Part shown: in pieces, positions 33,159-41,838 of the stretch
Numbering within the stretch: position 1 is the stretch's first letter
Layout: each line of letters begins with the position of its first letter
NCBI GenBank assembly: GCA_033549345.1
Contig: JAWSUT010000012.1
Coordinates: 1 to 64,000, forward strand
Origin: JAWSUT01 sp033549345
GTDB taxonomy: Bacteria; Bacillota; Dethiobacteria; Dethiobacterales; Dethiobacteraceae
Length of the DNA stretch: 64,000 nucleotides
Direction of reading: 5' to 3'
Notes under the pieces: model-generated
Database searches by the model: none
Seen by the model: the letters and a program-made list of their open reading frames with translations, nothing else
What the model was told of the DNA's origin: nothing
Translations under genes and position numbers: made by a program

Positions 33159-34139
33159 ATGACTCCACTATCTATATTTAAAAGAGCCAGAGGTGGAAAA
33201 GAGCAAATTGATATTCAAGAGGCATTTAATATCTTTAATCTATTAAGGGCCAGGTATGTTAGCTCGCATACTGTGCAATTATTTAAAAACTTTGTTCATG
33301 ATCGTGAATGGGACATCTTGTTGGACAGGTTTCTAAACCATTTTGGCAATCAAATAGCTGCGTTGGAAAAAGAGGCAAAAAAATTTAGCATAATTGTACC
33401 CATAAAGCCTCCCCTGGACATAAAAATTGCAACCAGCTTAAATGAGATTACGGACGAATATATTTATAAAAAAGCATATCACGATTTTATTGCAGAGCTC
33501 ATGTCACTCATTCACGCCGTGCGCACAAGCAGTACGAATGACAACTTGAGAAATATGATTATTCAGGATCTGAAAACTCATCTTAAGGATTTGGAAGCGC
33601 TCTATAAATTCGGTAAATTGAAGGGTTGGGAAGATAATTTTCCTATTTATAAAACTTCATTACCTCATGAAAGAGAGCAGCTTTCCACCGTTGAAGCGTT
33701 TCATATCCTGGATCATATTAACCTGAGATATGAACAAATTGAACTTGCGCAATTGTTTCTTAACTTTGCCCATGATACAGAATTTAAAGCAATTCTCCAA
33801 CACGGACTTTATCTTATGAACAAGCAGGTCAGCCATCTTGAACAGTTGGCACTAAAGTATCATATTATGCTGCCAAACAGGCCGGCGCCGCCGGTTATGG
33901 TTCCAATCGACCCGGAAACAATAAAGGATAAATTTATGTATAATAATCTTTTAGGTTGGGTTTTAAATGCATTGGACACGCATGTCAGAGCCGCCATTGA
34001 GACAATCAGGAACGACTCACTGCGTAACTTATGGCGCGACCTCTTTACTGATGAGCTAGAATACTATGATAAATATCTTAAATACGGGAAAATGAAAGGG
34101 TGGACCAGAATCGTTCCAATTTACGGTGAACCTGTATAA
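33159..34139 (+). CDS. DUF3231 protein, paralogue 2 of 4
   Basis: A 326-residue protein with two DUF3231 repeats: IFNLLRARYVS, FVHDREWDILL, STNDNLRNMIIQDLKTH, YKFGKLKGW, then ILDHINLRYEQIE, FAHDTEFKAIL, RNDSLRNLWRDL and LKYGKMKGW. It has the same layout as the other three but clearly diverged from copies 1 and 3. It lies between the CheB-CheR fusion and the hybrid kinase, on the same strand and with its own leader. No function is known; the location suggests a link to that signalling pair. Confidence 0.85.
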   Translation: MTPLSIFKRARGGKEQIDIQEAFNIFNLLRARYVSSHTVQLFKNFVHDREWDILLDRFLNHFGNQIAALEKEAKKFSIIVPIKPPLDIKIATSLNEITDEYIYKKAYHDFIAELMSLIHAVRTSSTNDNLRNMIIQDLKTHLKDLEALYKFGKLKGWEDNFPIYKTSLPHEREQLSTVEAFHILDHINLRYEQIELAQLFLNFAHDTEFKAILQHGLYLMNKQVSHLEQLALKYHIMLPNRPAPPVMVPIDPETIKDKFMYNNLLGWVLNALDTHVRAAIETIRNDSLRNLWRDLFTDELEYYDKYLKYGKMKGWTRIVPIYGEPV

Positions 34140-34184
34140 TAAAACGTACCGTTGCCGTACCGGTTACCCTCTAATAATTGCGCC

Positions 34185-34214
34185 AAACAGCCTCATGAAA
34201 AGATGAGGCTGTTT
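34185..34214 (+). terminator. Terminator of DUF3231 copy 2
   Basis: AAACAGCCTCAT-GAAAAG-ATGAGGCTGTTT, a perfect 12-bp stem. The following 170 bases lead to the kinase gene and show no clear promoter. Confidence 0.8.
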
Positions 34215-34386
34215 GCATGTTAGCATTATTTACATAATACTGCACCAAATAGAGGTAATTGTGGATAAAAGTTGAATATGTCGATAACAGGTTTATGCTC
34301 GGGTGGTTACAGATGGTCGGTTACAGCGGCTGTCACTGAGGATGTACCGGTGTCATTTCAAACGAAATACCCGGAGGTGTTAATCC

Positions 34387-36498
34387 ATGAAAAACGGTAA
34401 AAAGTCGGTAAGTGACATGCGCCGACGAGCCGAAGACCGTCTGAGTGAAAAGAAGAAGCATATCGCCATTCCTCATACCCAGTCAGATATGCAGCGCCTA
34501 ATTCACGAACTTGAGGTGCACCAAATTGAGCTGGAGATGCAAAACGATGAGCTGCGGCACTCACGGGCCGAGTTGGATATGAGCCTTGAGCGATACGCCA
34601 ACCTCTACGACTTTGCACCTGTTGGTTATTTCACACTGGCGCACAGCGGAAATATCCAACAAGTCAATTTAACAGGGTCACGTTTGTTGGGAAAAGAGCG
34701 TACTGCGATTCTGTTCCAGCCTTTTGAGCAATTTATTTCTCCTAGTTCCCGTTCCGCTTTCAAAACGTTTCTTGAAGATACTCTTAGGAGTCAACCCAAG
34801 GCTTCCTGTGAGGTCAAACTCCAGAGTGTGCAAAGCGAAACATGCTATGTACATATTGAGGGTAGAGTCTCAGAGAACGGGCAAGAGTGTCACATCGCTG
34901 TTTTTGACATTACCGTGCGCAGACACCTTGAACAAGAGCTGCGGCTGCTTAATGAGAACCTCACAAAAACGCTAAAAGAAAGAACGCAGGAAATTATAGA
35001 GAATGAGGAACGCTTTAGCGTTGTTTTTAAGTCTAACCCGATGGCCATGTGCCTTGTTTCAGTTGCAGATCAGGTGTTTGTCGATGTGAACGAAAGTTGG
35101 AAGACCTTACTTGGCTATTCACGAAAAGAAGTGATCGGGCAAAGTGTGGCCGGGTTTAATATGCTCGAGAACCCGGACATGGCGGCGATATTGATTGAAC
35201 TTAAACGAAGATCTGGAGTTTTAACCCGGGAAGCATTACTAAAAACTAAATCAACTGACGAAAAAACTGTACTCGTTTCGATACAGATGATTGAGCTGCA
35301 AAGGGACCCGTATTTTCTCCTCGTCTTAGATGATATAACACAATTCCAGAGTATGCAAAACGAAATGGCGCGTCATGAGCGCTTGGAATCACTGGGACTG
35401 TTGGCCGGGGGTATTGCCCATGACTTTAACAATATCCTGGCAATCATTTTAGGCTACCTGTCACTTGCCAAAAACTATACAAATCCTAAAGAGGCAATTT
35501 ACTCAAAAATCATCGAAGCAGAAAAGGCCTCCCGGCAGGCAATAGGCCTGACAAAACAATTATTAACTTTTTCATCAGGAGGAGCACCGGTTAAGAAAGC
35601 GGCATCCATCGAAGAGCTTATTGAAGAAACAGTGTTGTTTGCCATGCACGGTGCCAGTAGTTGTTGTGAATTTAACTTCACGGATCACCTGATGCCGGCA
35701 GAGATTGACCGCGACCAAATTTGTCAGGTCATCAACAACTTAATTATCAATGCATTACAAGCAATGCCCCAAGGCGGGTTAATCAGGGTGTTCGCAGAAA
35801 ATGTCACCGTTGATCAAGCGTCTGGGTTGCCGCTTAAGGCAGGACTCTATGTGAAGATATCCGTACAGGATTCTGGACAAGGTATTGCCGAGGCAGTAAT
35901 CAAGAACATTTTTGACCCCTACTTTACAACGAAGTCCACCGGCACGGGGCTGGGCCTGACGACCAGCTATTCCATCGTGAGGCAGCATGATGGCCATATG
36001 ACAGTTGACTCTCAAATAGGGGTAGGGACAACATTTGCGGTCTATTTGCCTGCATCTAACGCTGCTGTTGAAAATAAAGAACACATTAGCCACGATGTTA
36101 AAACCGGTAAAGGAAAAATCCTTGTTATGGATGATGAAAACGGGATACGAAGATTAGCCGGAGAGATGTTAAATGTACTTGGCTATGAATCATATTTTGC
36201 CAAAGACGGGCTTGAAGCTATTGAACTTTATAAGCATGAATATGACTTGGGTAAACCATTTGATGTGGTCATTTTAGACCTGACAGTCCGGGGTTCAATG
36301 GGCGGGAAGGAAACAATCCAAAGGCTTATCAAGATTGACCCGGCTGTACAGGCTATCGTCTCCAGTGGGTATTCTGAAGATGCCATTTTAGCCAAATATG
36401 CAATGTTTGGCTTTAAGGGTGCCGTGGCCAAACCGTACCAATTGGAAGAACTGGCGGATGTATTGGCCAGCGTAATTTCAGAGAAGGTAAAAAGCTGA
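34387..36498 (+). CDS. Soluble PAS hybrid histidine kinase with C-terminal receiver
   Basis: A 703-residue protein without membrane helices. A coiled coil (LIHELEVHQIELEMQNDELR) leads into a PAS domain (YDFAPVGYFTLAHSGNIQQV), a second PAS (about 220-330), HisKA with the phosphorylated His in AGGIAHDFNNILAIILGY, HATPase (VINNLIINALQAMPQGG, DSGQGI, STGTGLGLTTSYSIV) and a receiver domain (about 585-700) with the acceptor Asp in VVILDLTVRGSMGG and Lys in AKPYQLEE. Start ATG after GGAGG. This architecture fits a partner for the CheB-CheR-PAS protein encoded 1.4 kb upstream. Confidence 0.9.
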   Translation: MKNGKKSVSDMRRRAEDRLSEKKKHIAIPHTQSDMQRLIHELEVHQIELEMQNDELRHSRAELDMSLERYANLYDFAPVGYFTLAHSGNIQQVNLTGSRLLGKERTAILFQPFEQFISPSSRSAFKTFLEDTLRSQPKASCEVKLQSVQSETCYVHIEGRVSENGQECHIAVFDITVRRHLEQELRLLNENLTKTLKERTQEIIENEERFSVVFKSNPMAMCLVSVADQVFVDVNESWKTLLGYSRKEVIGQSVAGFNMLENPDMAAILIELKRRSGVLTREALLKTKSTDEKTVLVSIQMIELQRDPYFLLVLDDITQFQSMQNEMARHERLESLGLLAGGIAHDFNNILAIILGYLSLAKNYTNPKEAIYSKIIEAEKASRQAIGLTKQLLTFSSGGAPVKKAASIEELIEETVLFAMHGASSCCEFNFTDHLMPAEIDRDQICQVINNLIINALQAMPQGGLIRVFAENVTVDQASGLPLKAGLYVKISVQDSGQGIAEAVIKNIFDPYFTTKSTGTGLGLTTSYSIVRQHDGHMTVDSQIGVGTTFAVYLPASNAAVENKEHISHDVKTGKGKILVMDDENGIRRLAGEMLNVLGYESYFAKDGLEAIELYKHEYDLGKPFDVVILDLTVRGSMGGKETIQRLIKIDPAVQAIVSSGYSEDAILAKYAMFGFKGAVAKPYQLEELADVLASVISEKVKS

Positions 36499-36499
36499 T

Positions 36500-36522
36500 G
36501 TGCCATGTAATGGCACTTTTTT
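36500..36522 (+). terminator. Terminator of the hybrid kinase gene
   Basis: GTGCCAT-GTA-ATGGCAC followed by six T. Confidence 0.85.
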
Positions 36523-36609
36523 ATTGAATAAAAAGATGATTAAAATATTCAGCAATAGGCAAATAATAATCATAAGGTTCGTTATAGCGGAAAGGATGGT
36601 GATTCTCCT

Positions 36610-37587
36610 TTGGGTATTTCGATATTTAAACAATCCAGAGGATTAAAGCAGGAAATAGATATAAAGGAAGTTTATAATGTCTGGAATTTATTAAGAGCCA
36701 GATATCTCAGCGCGGACACGATACGGCTATTTAAGGATCTGACACATGACCGTGACTTTAATATAGTGCTAGGAAAACTTCTGAATCAATGGGAAAAGCA
36801 CATCCAGGAGTATGAAACATTAGTAAAAAAATATCAAATTAAAGCTCCCGACAGACCTCCTTATGATTATAAAACAAGTATTAAGGTCAATCAGATAACT
36901 GACGTTTATGTCTTTAGAAGGATTTTTAACGATATAGTGGCGCAAATGTATTCGCTGACGACAGGATACCGGACATCTACCACAAATGACAATGTCCGGA
37001 AAATTATCCGCGAAGATTTGGAAGCTCATATTCAAAGTTTCGAAACTGTTTATAAGTACGGTAAGGTAAAAGGGTGGATGGATGAGCCTCCGGCCTACAA
37101 GACTGCAAAGCCCGTCATCAATGAGCAGGTGACAACCGGTGAAGCATTCCACATTTTAGACCATGTTACACATAGGTATCATCAACTTCAGCTTACACAA
37201 CATTTTCTAAGCTATGCCCATGACAAAGAGTTTCGTGCGATTCTAAATATGGGGGCAAAAGGCCTTGAAAAAGAGCTTGACAGATTGCACAAAATAGCCC
37301 TCGATTACGAAATACTACTGCCCAACCGCCCCCCTGTTTCTGTTGCAGTGCCTATAGAGCCGGAAACGATGGGTGACGGTTTCATGTATGAAGTGCTCCT
37401 GAGTGGAATACAAAACGCGGTTGATTTGCACATTCGTGCTGTTATTGAAACAATCAGGAATGACTCTTTACGGGATATATTTTACGAACTTTTTACCACC
37501 GAATTAAAAATGCATGAGAATTTATTAAAATACGGGAAAGCTAAGGGCTGGGTCATACCCATACCGATTTATGCCGAGCCAATATAA
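36610..37587 (+). CDS. DUF3231 protein, paralogue 3 of 4
   Basis: A 325-residue protein, almost the same as the copy at 12256: both begin GISIFKQSRGLKQEIDIKEV and differ by a scattering of mostly conservative changes, so they come from a fairly recent duplication. It starts at TTG 36610 (the other copy has ATG) behind an AAAGGATGG site. Two repeats with the same HD and KYGK-KGW signatures. It follows the hybrid kinase after a terminator. Confidence 0.85.
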   Translation: MGISIFKQSRGLKQEIDIKEVYNVWNLLRARYLSADTIRLFKDLTHDRDFNIVLGKLLNQWEKHIQEYETLVKKYQIKAPDRPPYDYKTSIKVNQITDVYVFRRIFNDIVAQMYSLTTGYRTSTTNDNVRKIIREDLEAHIQSFETVYKYGKVKGWMDEPPAYKTAKPVINEQVTTGEAFHILDHVTHRYHQLQLTQHFLSYAHDKEFRAILNMGAKGLEKELDRLHKIALDYEILLPNRPPVSVAVPIEPETMGDGFMYEVLLSGIQNAVDLHIRAVIETIRNDSLRDIFYELFTTELKMHENLLKYGKAKGWVIPIPIYAEPI

Positions 37588-37601
37588 TAACGCTCATTTA
37601 G

Positions 37602-38419
37602 ACAAAGGAAGAAATACTGGGCGCATTATGTTTTGCCGCCGGTTACCTGAAAGAACTTTTCCCCTTGGACTGCATGACAGCAGTAACTGACGGTGAGAAG
37701 TTTTTAGCATATTATCCGGAGGATAAAATTGATGTTAAAGTCAAAAGTGGCAACATTATTCGCGGTACTTCCAATAAACAGGTAATGCAAACATCGCAAA
37801 AAGTTGTTGCAGAAGTTCCGGAGGAGCTCTATGGTTTTTCCTTTAAATCTATAAGCATTCCTTTATATGATAAAAACAAGAATACGATAGGGACATTTGA
37901 TATTGGAATAGATTTATCAACACAAAACGACCTGCTGGGCGTAGCAGGCCAATGGCTTCTTCTTTTGAGGAGATCTCTGCCAGTGCTGAAGAAATTGCCG
38001 CCTCTGCCAGCGAGTTGAGTTTGCTGCAGAAACAGGTTCTCGATATCTCCCTGAAAGCTCAGGAGCATATTAAGGTAACCAACGACTCGCTAAAGTTTAT
38101 ATCCAACATTGCTTCGCAAACCAACCTGCTTGGCCTAAATGCCGCGATTGAGGCGGCAAGAGCCGGGGAATATGGCAGAGGATTTGGAGTTGTTGCCGAT
38201 GAGATGCGAAAGCTGTCAAATCAGGCTACAGAATCCACAAAAATTGCAGAAAAGATTATTACGGAGATAAACGACTTTGTGACTCAAATTGCCTCAGGGA
38301 TACAACAGGCGGAGGAGGTCGGCAGTAATCAGGCGTCTGCCACTCAGCACATATCAGCAAGCATGGAAGAAAGTGCAACCATGGCAGAGAAAATTGTATC
38401 CATCGCTAAGATACTTTAG
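37602..38419 (+). pseudogene. Broken soluble methyl-accepting chemotaxis protein
   Basis: A frame with no start codon begins just after a TAG at 37599: ILGALCFAAGYLKELFPLDC, then MTAVTDGEKFLAYYPEDKID, which matches the sensor start of small cytoplasmic chemoreceptors of Clostridia. Around 37945 the reading passes to another frame, SFEEISASAEEIAASASELS, and then the signalling hairpin FISNIASQTNLLGLNAAIEA, ARAGEYGRGFGVVADEMRKL. So the start is lost and there is at least one frameshift. A two-ORF annotation would give a truncated sensor and a headless signalling domain. Confidence 0.75.
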
Positions 38420-38504
38420 ACCGCCAAGATGTATAGTTTGCAGGTATTTAGACTATGTAAAACGACGGTGGCGGGTGAACCACGCAAGAAAACAGGGTAA
38501 ACAT

Positions 38505-38663
38505 TCAGTCACTTTTGCGGGTTTTTCCCCTGGCCTTTATTGCAGGTGTACTGTTTAACGTATAACGATTTGGCGGCCTGCCATGAAACTGTTTCATATT
38601 TTCTTCTGCAATCCGATGAAGGAAGCGGATGAATTTCTGCCAAAGCTCCCGTAAAAAAACCAC
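38505..38663 (-). CDS. Possible 52-residue helical protein
   Basis: On the minus strand GTG 38663 opens a frame coding VFLRELWQKFIRFLHRIAEE, then NMKQFHGRPPNRYTL and a basic tail. The start of the product has a regular amphipathic helix pattern, which is more protein-like than the other frames here. GGGGTGACAG lies just before the start and is a weak ribosome site. No family is recognised. Nothing else in 38420-38785 looks coding. On the plus strand AACCACGCAA and TTGCGGGTTTTT (38479-38525) form a weak terminator. Confidence 0.35.
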   Translation of the reverse strand: MVFLRELWQKFIRFLHRIAEENMKQFHGRPPNRYTLNSTPAIKARGKTRKSD

Positions 38664-38785
38664 ACCTGTCACCCCTTGTATGAAGATGTCTTATAATAGT
38701 ATATTGGGGATGCATTTTAATGGTGCAAAACCTGCAGAGGTAGCTCTGATTTAGTAAATCATAAAAGCGATTATACATAAAAGAT

Positions 38786-38819
38786 AATCCCGGAAGCGGC
38801 AAATCTTCCGGGATTTTTA
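38786..38819 (+). terminator. Strong hairpin terminator without an obvious gene before it
   Basis: AATCCCGGAAG pairs perfectly with CTTCCGGGATT, then TTTT. The nearest upstream plus-strand gene is the broken chemoreceptor 370 bases away; TATAAT near 38693 could start a short RNA ending here. Confidence 0.7.
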
Positions 38820-38937
38820 TTTGGGCCTTGTGGTAAAAGGGAATTCCTAATACTGGATGTCTTTTTATGTCTGAGTTTAAATAGATAGCGTGGTGTAAAG
38901 TAGGATATACTATTTTTGACTGAGGGAGGGAAAAAGA

Positions 38938-39915
38938 ATGAAGCTTAAAATTCCATTTATCACTACAAATAACGATAACGCTTATCAGGTAAATATTGGA
39001 GAAAGTTATAGTTTGTGGGATGTTCTTAGTGCTAAGTACTTTGCTTTAGAAAGACTAATCATCTTAAGAACGTTTGCACATGACCCGGATTTGAAGTCGA
39101 TTATCGCCACGGATATTAAAGACCTTGAAAATGATGTCAAAATTATGGAGAAGGCGCTTGAGAAGTTTGGCATAGCCGGTGCAAATAATCATGTATTACA
39201 ACCTCATTCCGCAGTCAATGCTGAGACATTCAGAGATCAGTTCATTGCCGGCGAATTCTTTATCTTTTTGCAGGAAAATATAGAGATGCTTTTAAGAGCA
39301 TTGCGACTTGCCACCAGCAATGATGAGGTGCGGGATTTATTTATCAAGCTTGTTAAAGATGCCATAAACAGAGCGGATAGAATGGCCCAATATCTTAAGA
39401 TAAGAGGATGGATTGGTGTCCCGCCTATGTATCATAATAATACCTCAGGTGAAAGCATTGATAATGGTGAGGCATACCACCTCTGGAACCATCTGACATA
39501 CCGATACGACAATGTCTATCAGACTCTCTTATTTGCATCTTTTACATATGATACTGACTTTAAATTATTTTTGGAGCAGGGTGGCAAAACCTTAATGAAG
39601 CAATCTAAAATGCTGGAAGAAGAGCTGCAAAGGTATGGACTTCCCCTACCGGTCCGACCTCCTACCGTGAAACCGCCGGAGACCAAAACGGAGCTAATGA
39701 ATGACGATTACATGTTTAGAGCACTGATAACCGGTATTCAGGGAGCATTGGTCTTTCATGCCCAAGGCCTAAAGCAAAGCGTAACGAATAACAGGCTGCG
39801 GAGTATCTTTAAGGATCTACTCCTGGATGAGGTTGAAATATATCACAATCTGGTTAAGTTTGGAAAAATGAAAGGTTGGCTAAATGCTGCCCCCAGAGCC
39901 GGGACAGTTAAATGA
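38938..39915 (+). CDS. DUF3231 protein, paralogue 4 of 4 (divergent)
   Basis: A 325-residue protein with the two-repeat DUF3231 layout but a different N-terminus (KLKIPFITTNNDNAYQVNIG). Signatures: LWDVLSAKYFALE, FAHDPDLKSII, TSNDEVRDLFIKLVKDA, LKIRGWIGVPP, then LWNHLTYRYDNVY, FTYDTDFKLFL, TNNRLRSIFKDLL and VKFGKMKGW. The central His of HD in repeat 2 is replaced by Tyr (YDTD). ATG follows GAGGGAGGG. A small membrane protein follows 40 bases later, perhaps in the same transcript. Confidence 0.85.
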   Translation: MKLKIPFITTNNDNAYQVNIGESYSLWDVLSAKYFALERLIILRTFAHDPDLKSIIATDIKDLENDVKIMEKALEKFGIAGANNHVLQPHSAVNAETFRDQFIAGEFFIFLQENIEMLLRALRLATSNDEVRDLFIKLVKDAINRADRMAQYLKIRGWIGVPPMYHNNTSGESIDNGEAYHLWNHLTYRYDNVYQTLLFASFTYDTDFKLFLEQGGKTLMKQSKMLEEELQRYGLPLPVRPPTVKPPETKTELMNDDYMFRALITGIQGALVFHAQGLKQSVTNNRLRSIFKDLLLDEVEIYHNLVKFGKMKGWLNAAPRAGTVK

Positions 39916-39955
39916 GCGATGGCAATCAGCCTAGCATGGTAGAAGGGTGATACAA

Positions 39956-40399
39956 GTGAAAGACAGATTTTTAAACGGCTTTATTGCGGGGTTTCTCGGT
40001 GGAGTTGCCATGAGCATTTTAAATCTTATTTCGTACTATGTGCTTAATATTGCGGAACTGCTGTATCTGGATTGGGCTTCCGTTTTGATTTTCGGGTACA
40101 GATTCGCAACCATGCTTGAAGCTGTCATCGGTCAGCTCGGTCAGTTGTTTTTCTCTGCCCTGCTGGGTATCCTTTTTGCCTATCTGCTACCCCTGACAAG
40201 CAGTCGGTACTACCTTTTTAAAGGATGGGTGTACAGCCTTGTCGTATGGTTCGGAGCGTACGCAGTAGCTACACTCTTTAAGGTAACTCCACTCATGCCG
40301 ATCAAGCCGGATACTGTAATGTCGAATATCGTCACGGCTTCTGTCTATGGCCTTGTTTTGGCGGAGACATTACACAGGCTGGCTGTAAGAAAAGTCTAA
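39956..40399 (+). CDS. Four-helix membrane protein of unknown function
   Basis: A 147-residue protein with four hydrophobic segments (about residues 8-28, 50-75, 90-108 and 118-138), short loops and a basic C-terminus. I choose GTG 39956, eight bases after AGAAGGG; another GTG nine bases earlier is possible. It follows the fourth DUF3231 gene closely. The layout resembles YqhR-type membrane proteins of spore formers, but I cannot assign it. Confidence 0.65.
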   Translation: MKDRFLNGFIAGFLGGVAMSILNLISYYVLNIAELLYLDWASVLIFGYRFATMLEAVIGQLGQLFFSALLGILFAYLLPLTSSRYYLFKGWVYSLVVWFGAYAVATLFKVTPLMPIKPDTVMSNIVTASVYGLVLAETLHRLAVRKV

Positions 40400-40423
40400 A
40401 ACAGGTTTGAAACCGGTAATAAT

Positions 40424-41074
40424 TTACTCTTCTTTTAGTAATCTCTTGTAATAGAAGCCGCTGGTGTAGAGTGCTGCCGCAGGATTATGGCCTAATACTC
40501 TGTCTTTTGTGACCAGCGTTGTGATTGGTGCATCTGAGTGCTTGATAAACAGTGAGTCGTGGCCAACACAGAGGCCGACAATGACATTTAAATCGGTCTT
40601 TTCTTTATTAAGCAGTTTTGCCTGTAATACCGGATTACACAAAGATTCATGGCAGCCCGACTGGATCTTTGCTTCATCGGATATTCCTATGTCTGTTTTG
40701 TCGGTAGAGCCCACTTTACAAATGATGCCGTAACTTTCCAAGCCTTTTGCAGTGAGGATTTTGTTAAATGTTTTTGCTTCGCTAATCAGGCCCAAACAAG
40801 TGGCAATGCCTATTTTTTTTGCTCCGATTCTTTTGGCAAAGGCAACGATTTCTTCTACCCGGGTGAGTTTACCGTAGTAAAAGCCTTCAACTTCTGCAGC
40901 CGCAACGGCAATTTTGGAGGTAAAATCATCAGTCCTGTAGAGCTGATTGGCTTCTTCGATTTCTTCCTGGCTTATTTTCGTAGTCAAACAGAATTGCGGG
41001 AATCCCCCTTCCTGTCTGTAACAGTTATATACGCTACAATCCGTACAATTAAGGTTTTTTTCTTCTTTCCCCAT
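40424..41074 (-). CDS. DUF1847 cysteine-rich protein
   Basis: A 216-residue protein. N-terminal NCTDCSVYNCYRQEGGFPQF has the clustered cysteines of DUF1847, and conserved C-terminal segments GCHESLCNPV and VGLCVGHDSLF follow, with VTKDRVLGHNPAAAL near the end. The family is predicted to bind metal and occurs in anaerobes; no reaction is established. It is transcribed alone, converging with the small membrane protein before it. Confidence 0.85.
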   Translation of the reverse strand: MGKEEKNLNCTDCSVYNCYRQEGGFPQFCLTTKISQEEIEEANQLYRTDDFTSKIAVAAAEVEGFYYGKLTRVEEIVAFAKRIGAKKIGIATCLGLISEAKTFNKILTAKGLESYGIICKVGSTDKTDIGISDEAKIQSGCHESLCNPVLQAKLLNKEKTDLNVIVGLCVGHDSLFIKHSDAPITTLVTKDRVLGHNPAAALYTSGFYYKRLLKEE

Positions 41075-41195
41075 TTTTACGCGTTCCCCCTATACTAATT
41101 TATGTGGTTGCTTTTCTAATTTTAGATAAAACCCATGAAATCCTGCTCCGTATAAAAAGTAAAAAGTTCACATGACTTCGAGTACGCATTTGTTT

Positions 41196-41235
41196 AAAAA
41201 AGAATAACCTCTCCCTTGGTGAAGGAAGAGATTAT
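41196..41235 (-). terminator. Terminator of the lipoprotein gene at 41281
   Basis: On the minus strand AATCTCTTCCTT and AAGGGAGAGGTT pair with minor mismatches, followed by a T-rich tract. Confidence 0.65.
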
Positions 41236-41280
41236 CCTAATACTCTTTATTTATATTCGTAGAATTAATTAGGTAAAGAA

Positions 41281-41694
41281 TCACTCATCAGGGATAATGT
41301 TAATCTGCTTAGCGTCGGCCTGAACCGGGTAAGATTCTCTTGCAGGGCCATCAAAAAATACGGCAACATACATACCAACTTCCAATGAATCAAAGCTTGT
41401 GAGGTCTGATAAATAGATCTTGGTAGAGGGTTTTACGGTAACAATGGCTTTATCATACTCTGCACCGTTATTTTCAGGCCCTTCAACCTGAATGGTACCC
41501 AGAACATCATCGTTTTCGGAAACTGTAATATCAACGATATGCCCGGCAACACCGTACTCAACGAGCTGGCTGTCATTGGCGGAGGGTGGATCATTTTCAA
41601 TGTTTGGTGGTGCAGCCTCTTCCTGGCTGCTGCATGCTGCGAGAGTTAGCACGAGCAGTGACAAAACAAGCAGTATACTGATTTTTTTTTTCAT
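41281..41694 (-). CDS. Small lipoprotein with a DUF3221-like beta domain
   Basis: A 137-residue lipoprotein with signal ISILLVLSLLVLTLAACSSQ (lipobox LAAC). After an acidic, proline-rich linker, the C-terminal 85 residues form alternating strands (GHIVDITVSENDDVLGTIQV, AIVTVKPSTKIYL, LEVGMYVAVFF) as in small OB-like or DUF3221/YobA-like exported proteins. Alone between two terminators. Function unknown. Confidence 0.7.
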   Translation of the reverse strand: MKKKISILLVLSLLVLTLAACSSQEEAAPPNIENDPPSANDSQLVEYGVAGHIVDITVSENDDVLGTIQVEGPENNGAEYDKAIVTVKPSTKIYLSDLTSFDSLEVGMYVAVFFDGPARESYPVQADAKQINIIPDE

Positions 41695-41769
41695 GTAGAT
41701 TCTCCTTTCTGTGTTTAATCGGTTAGACGTACTTTAAAAGAAAAAGTTTCACTGTTATTTCAAAAAGTT

Positions 41770-41803
41770 AAAGCTCCTTACACATAACTACGTAAGGAGC
41801 TTT
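41770..41803 (-). terminator. Terminator of the PAP2 gene
   Basis: AAAGCTCCTTAC pairs with GTAAGGAGCTTT around a 10-base loop; downstream of the minus-strand gene ending at 41839. Confidence 0.75.
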
Positions 41804-41838
41804 GGTGTGATCTAAATTTATTGCCAGGGTAATTGGGG

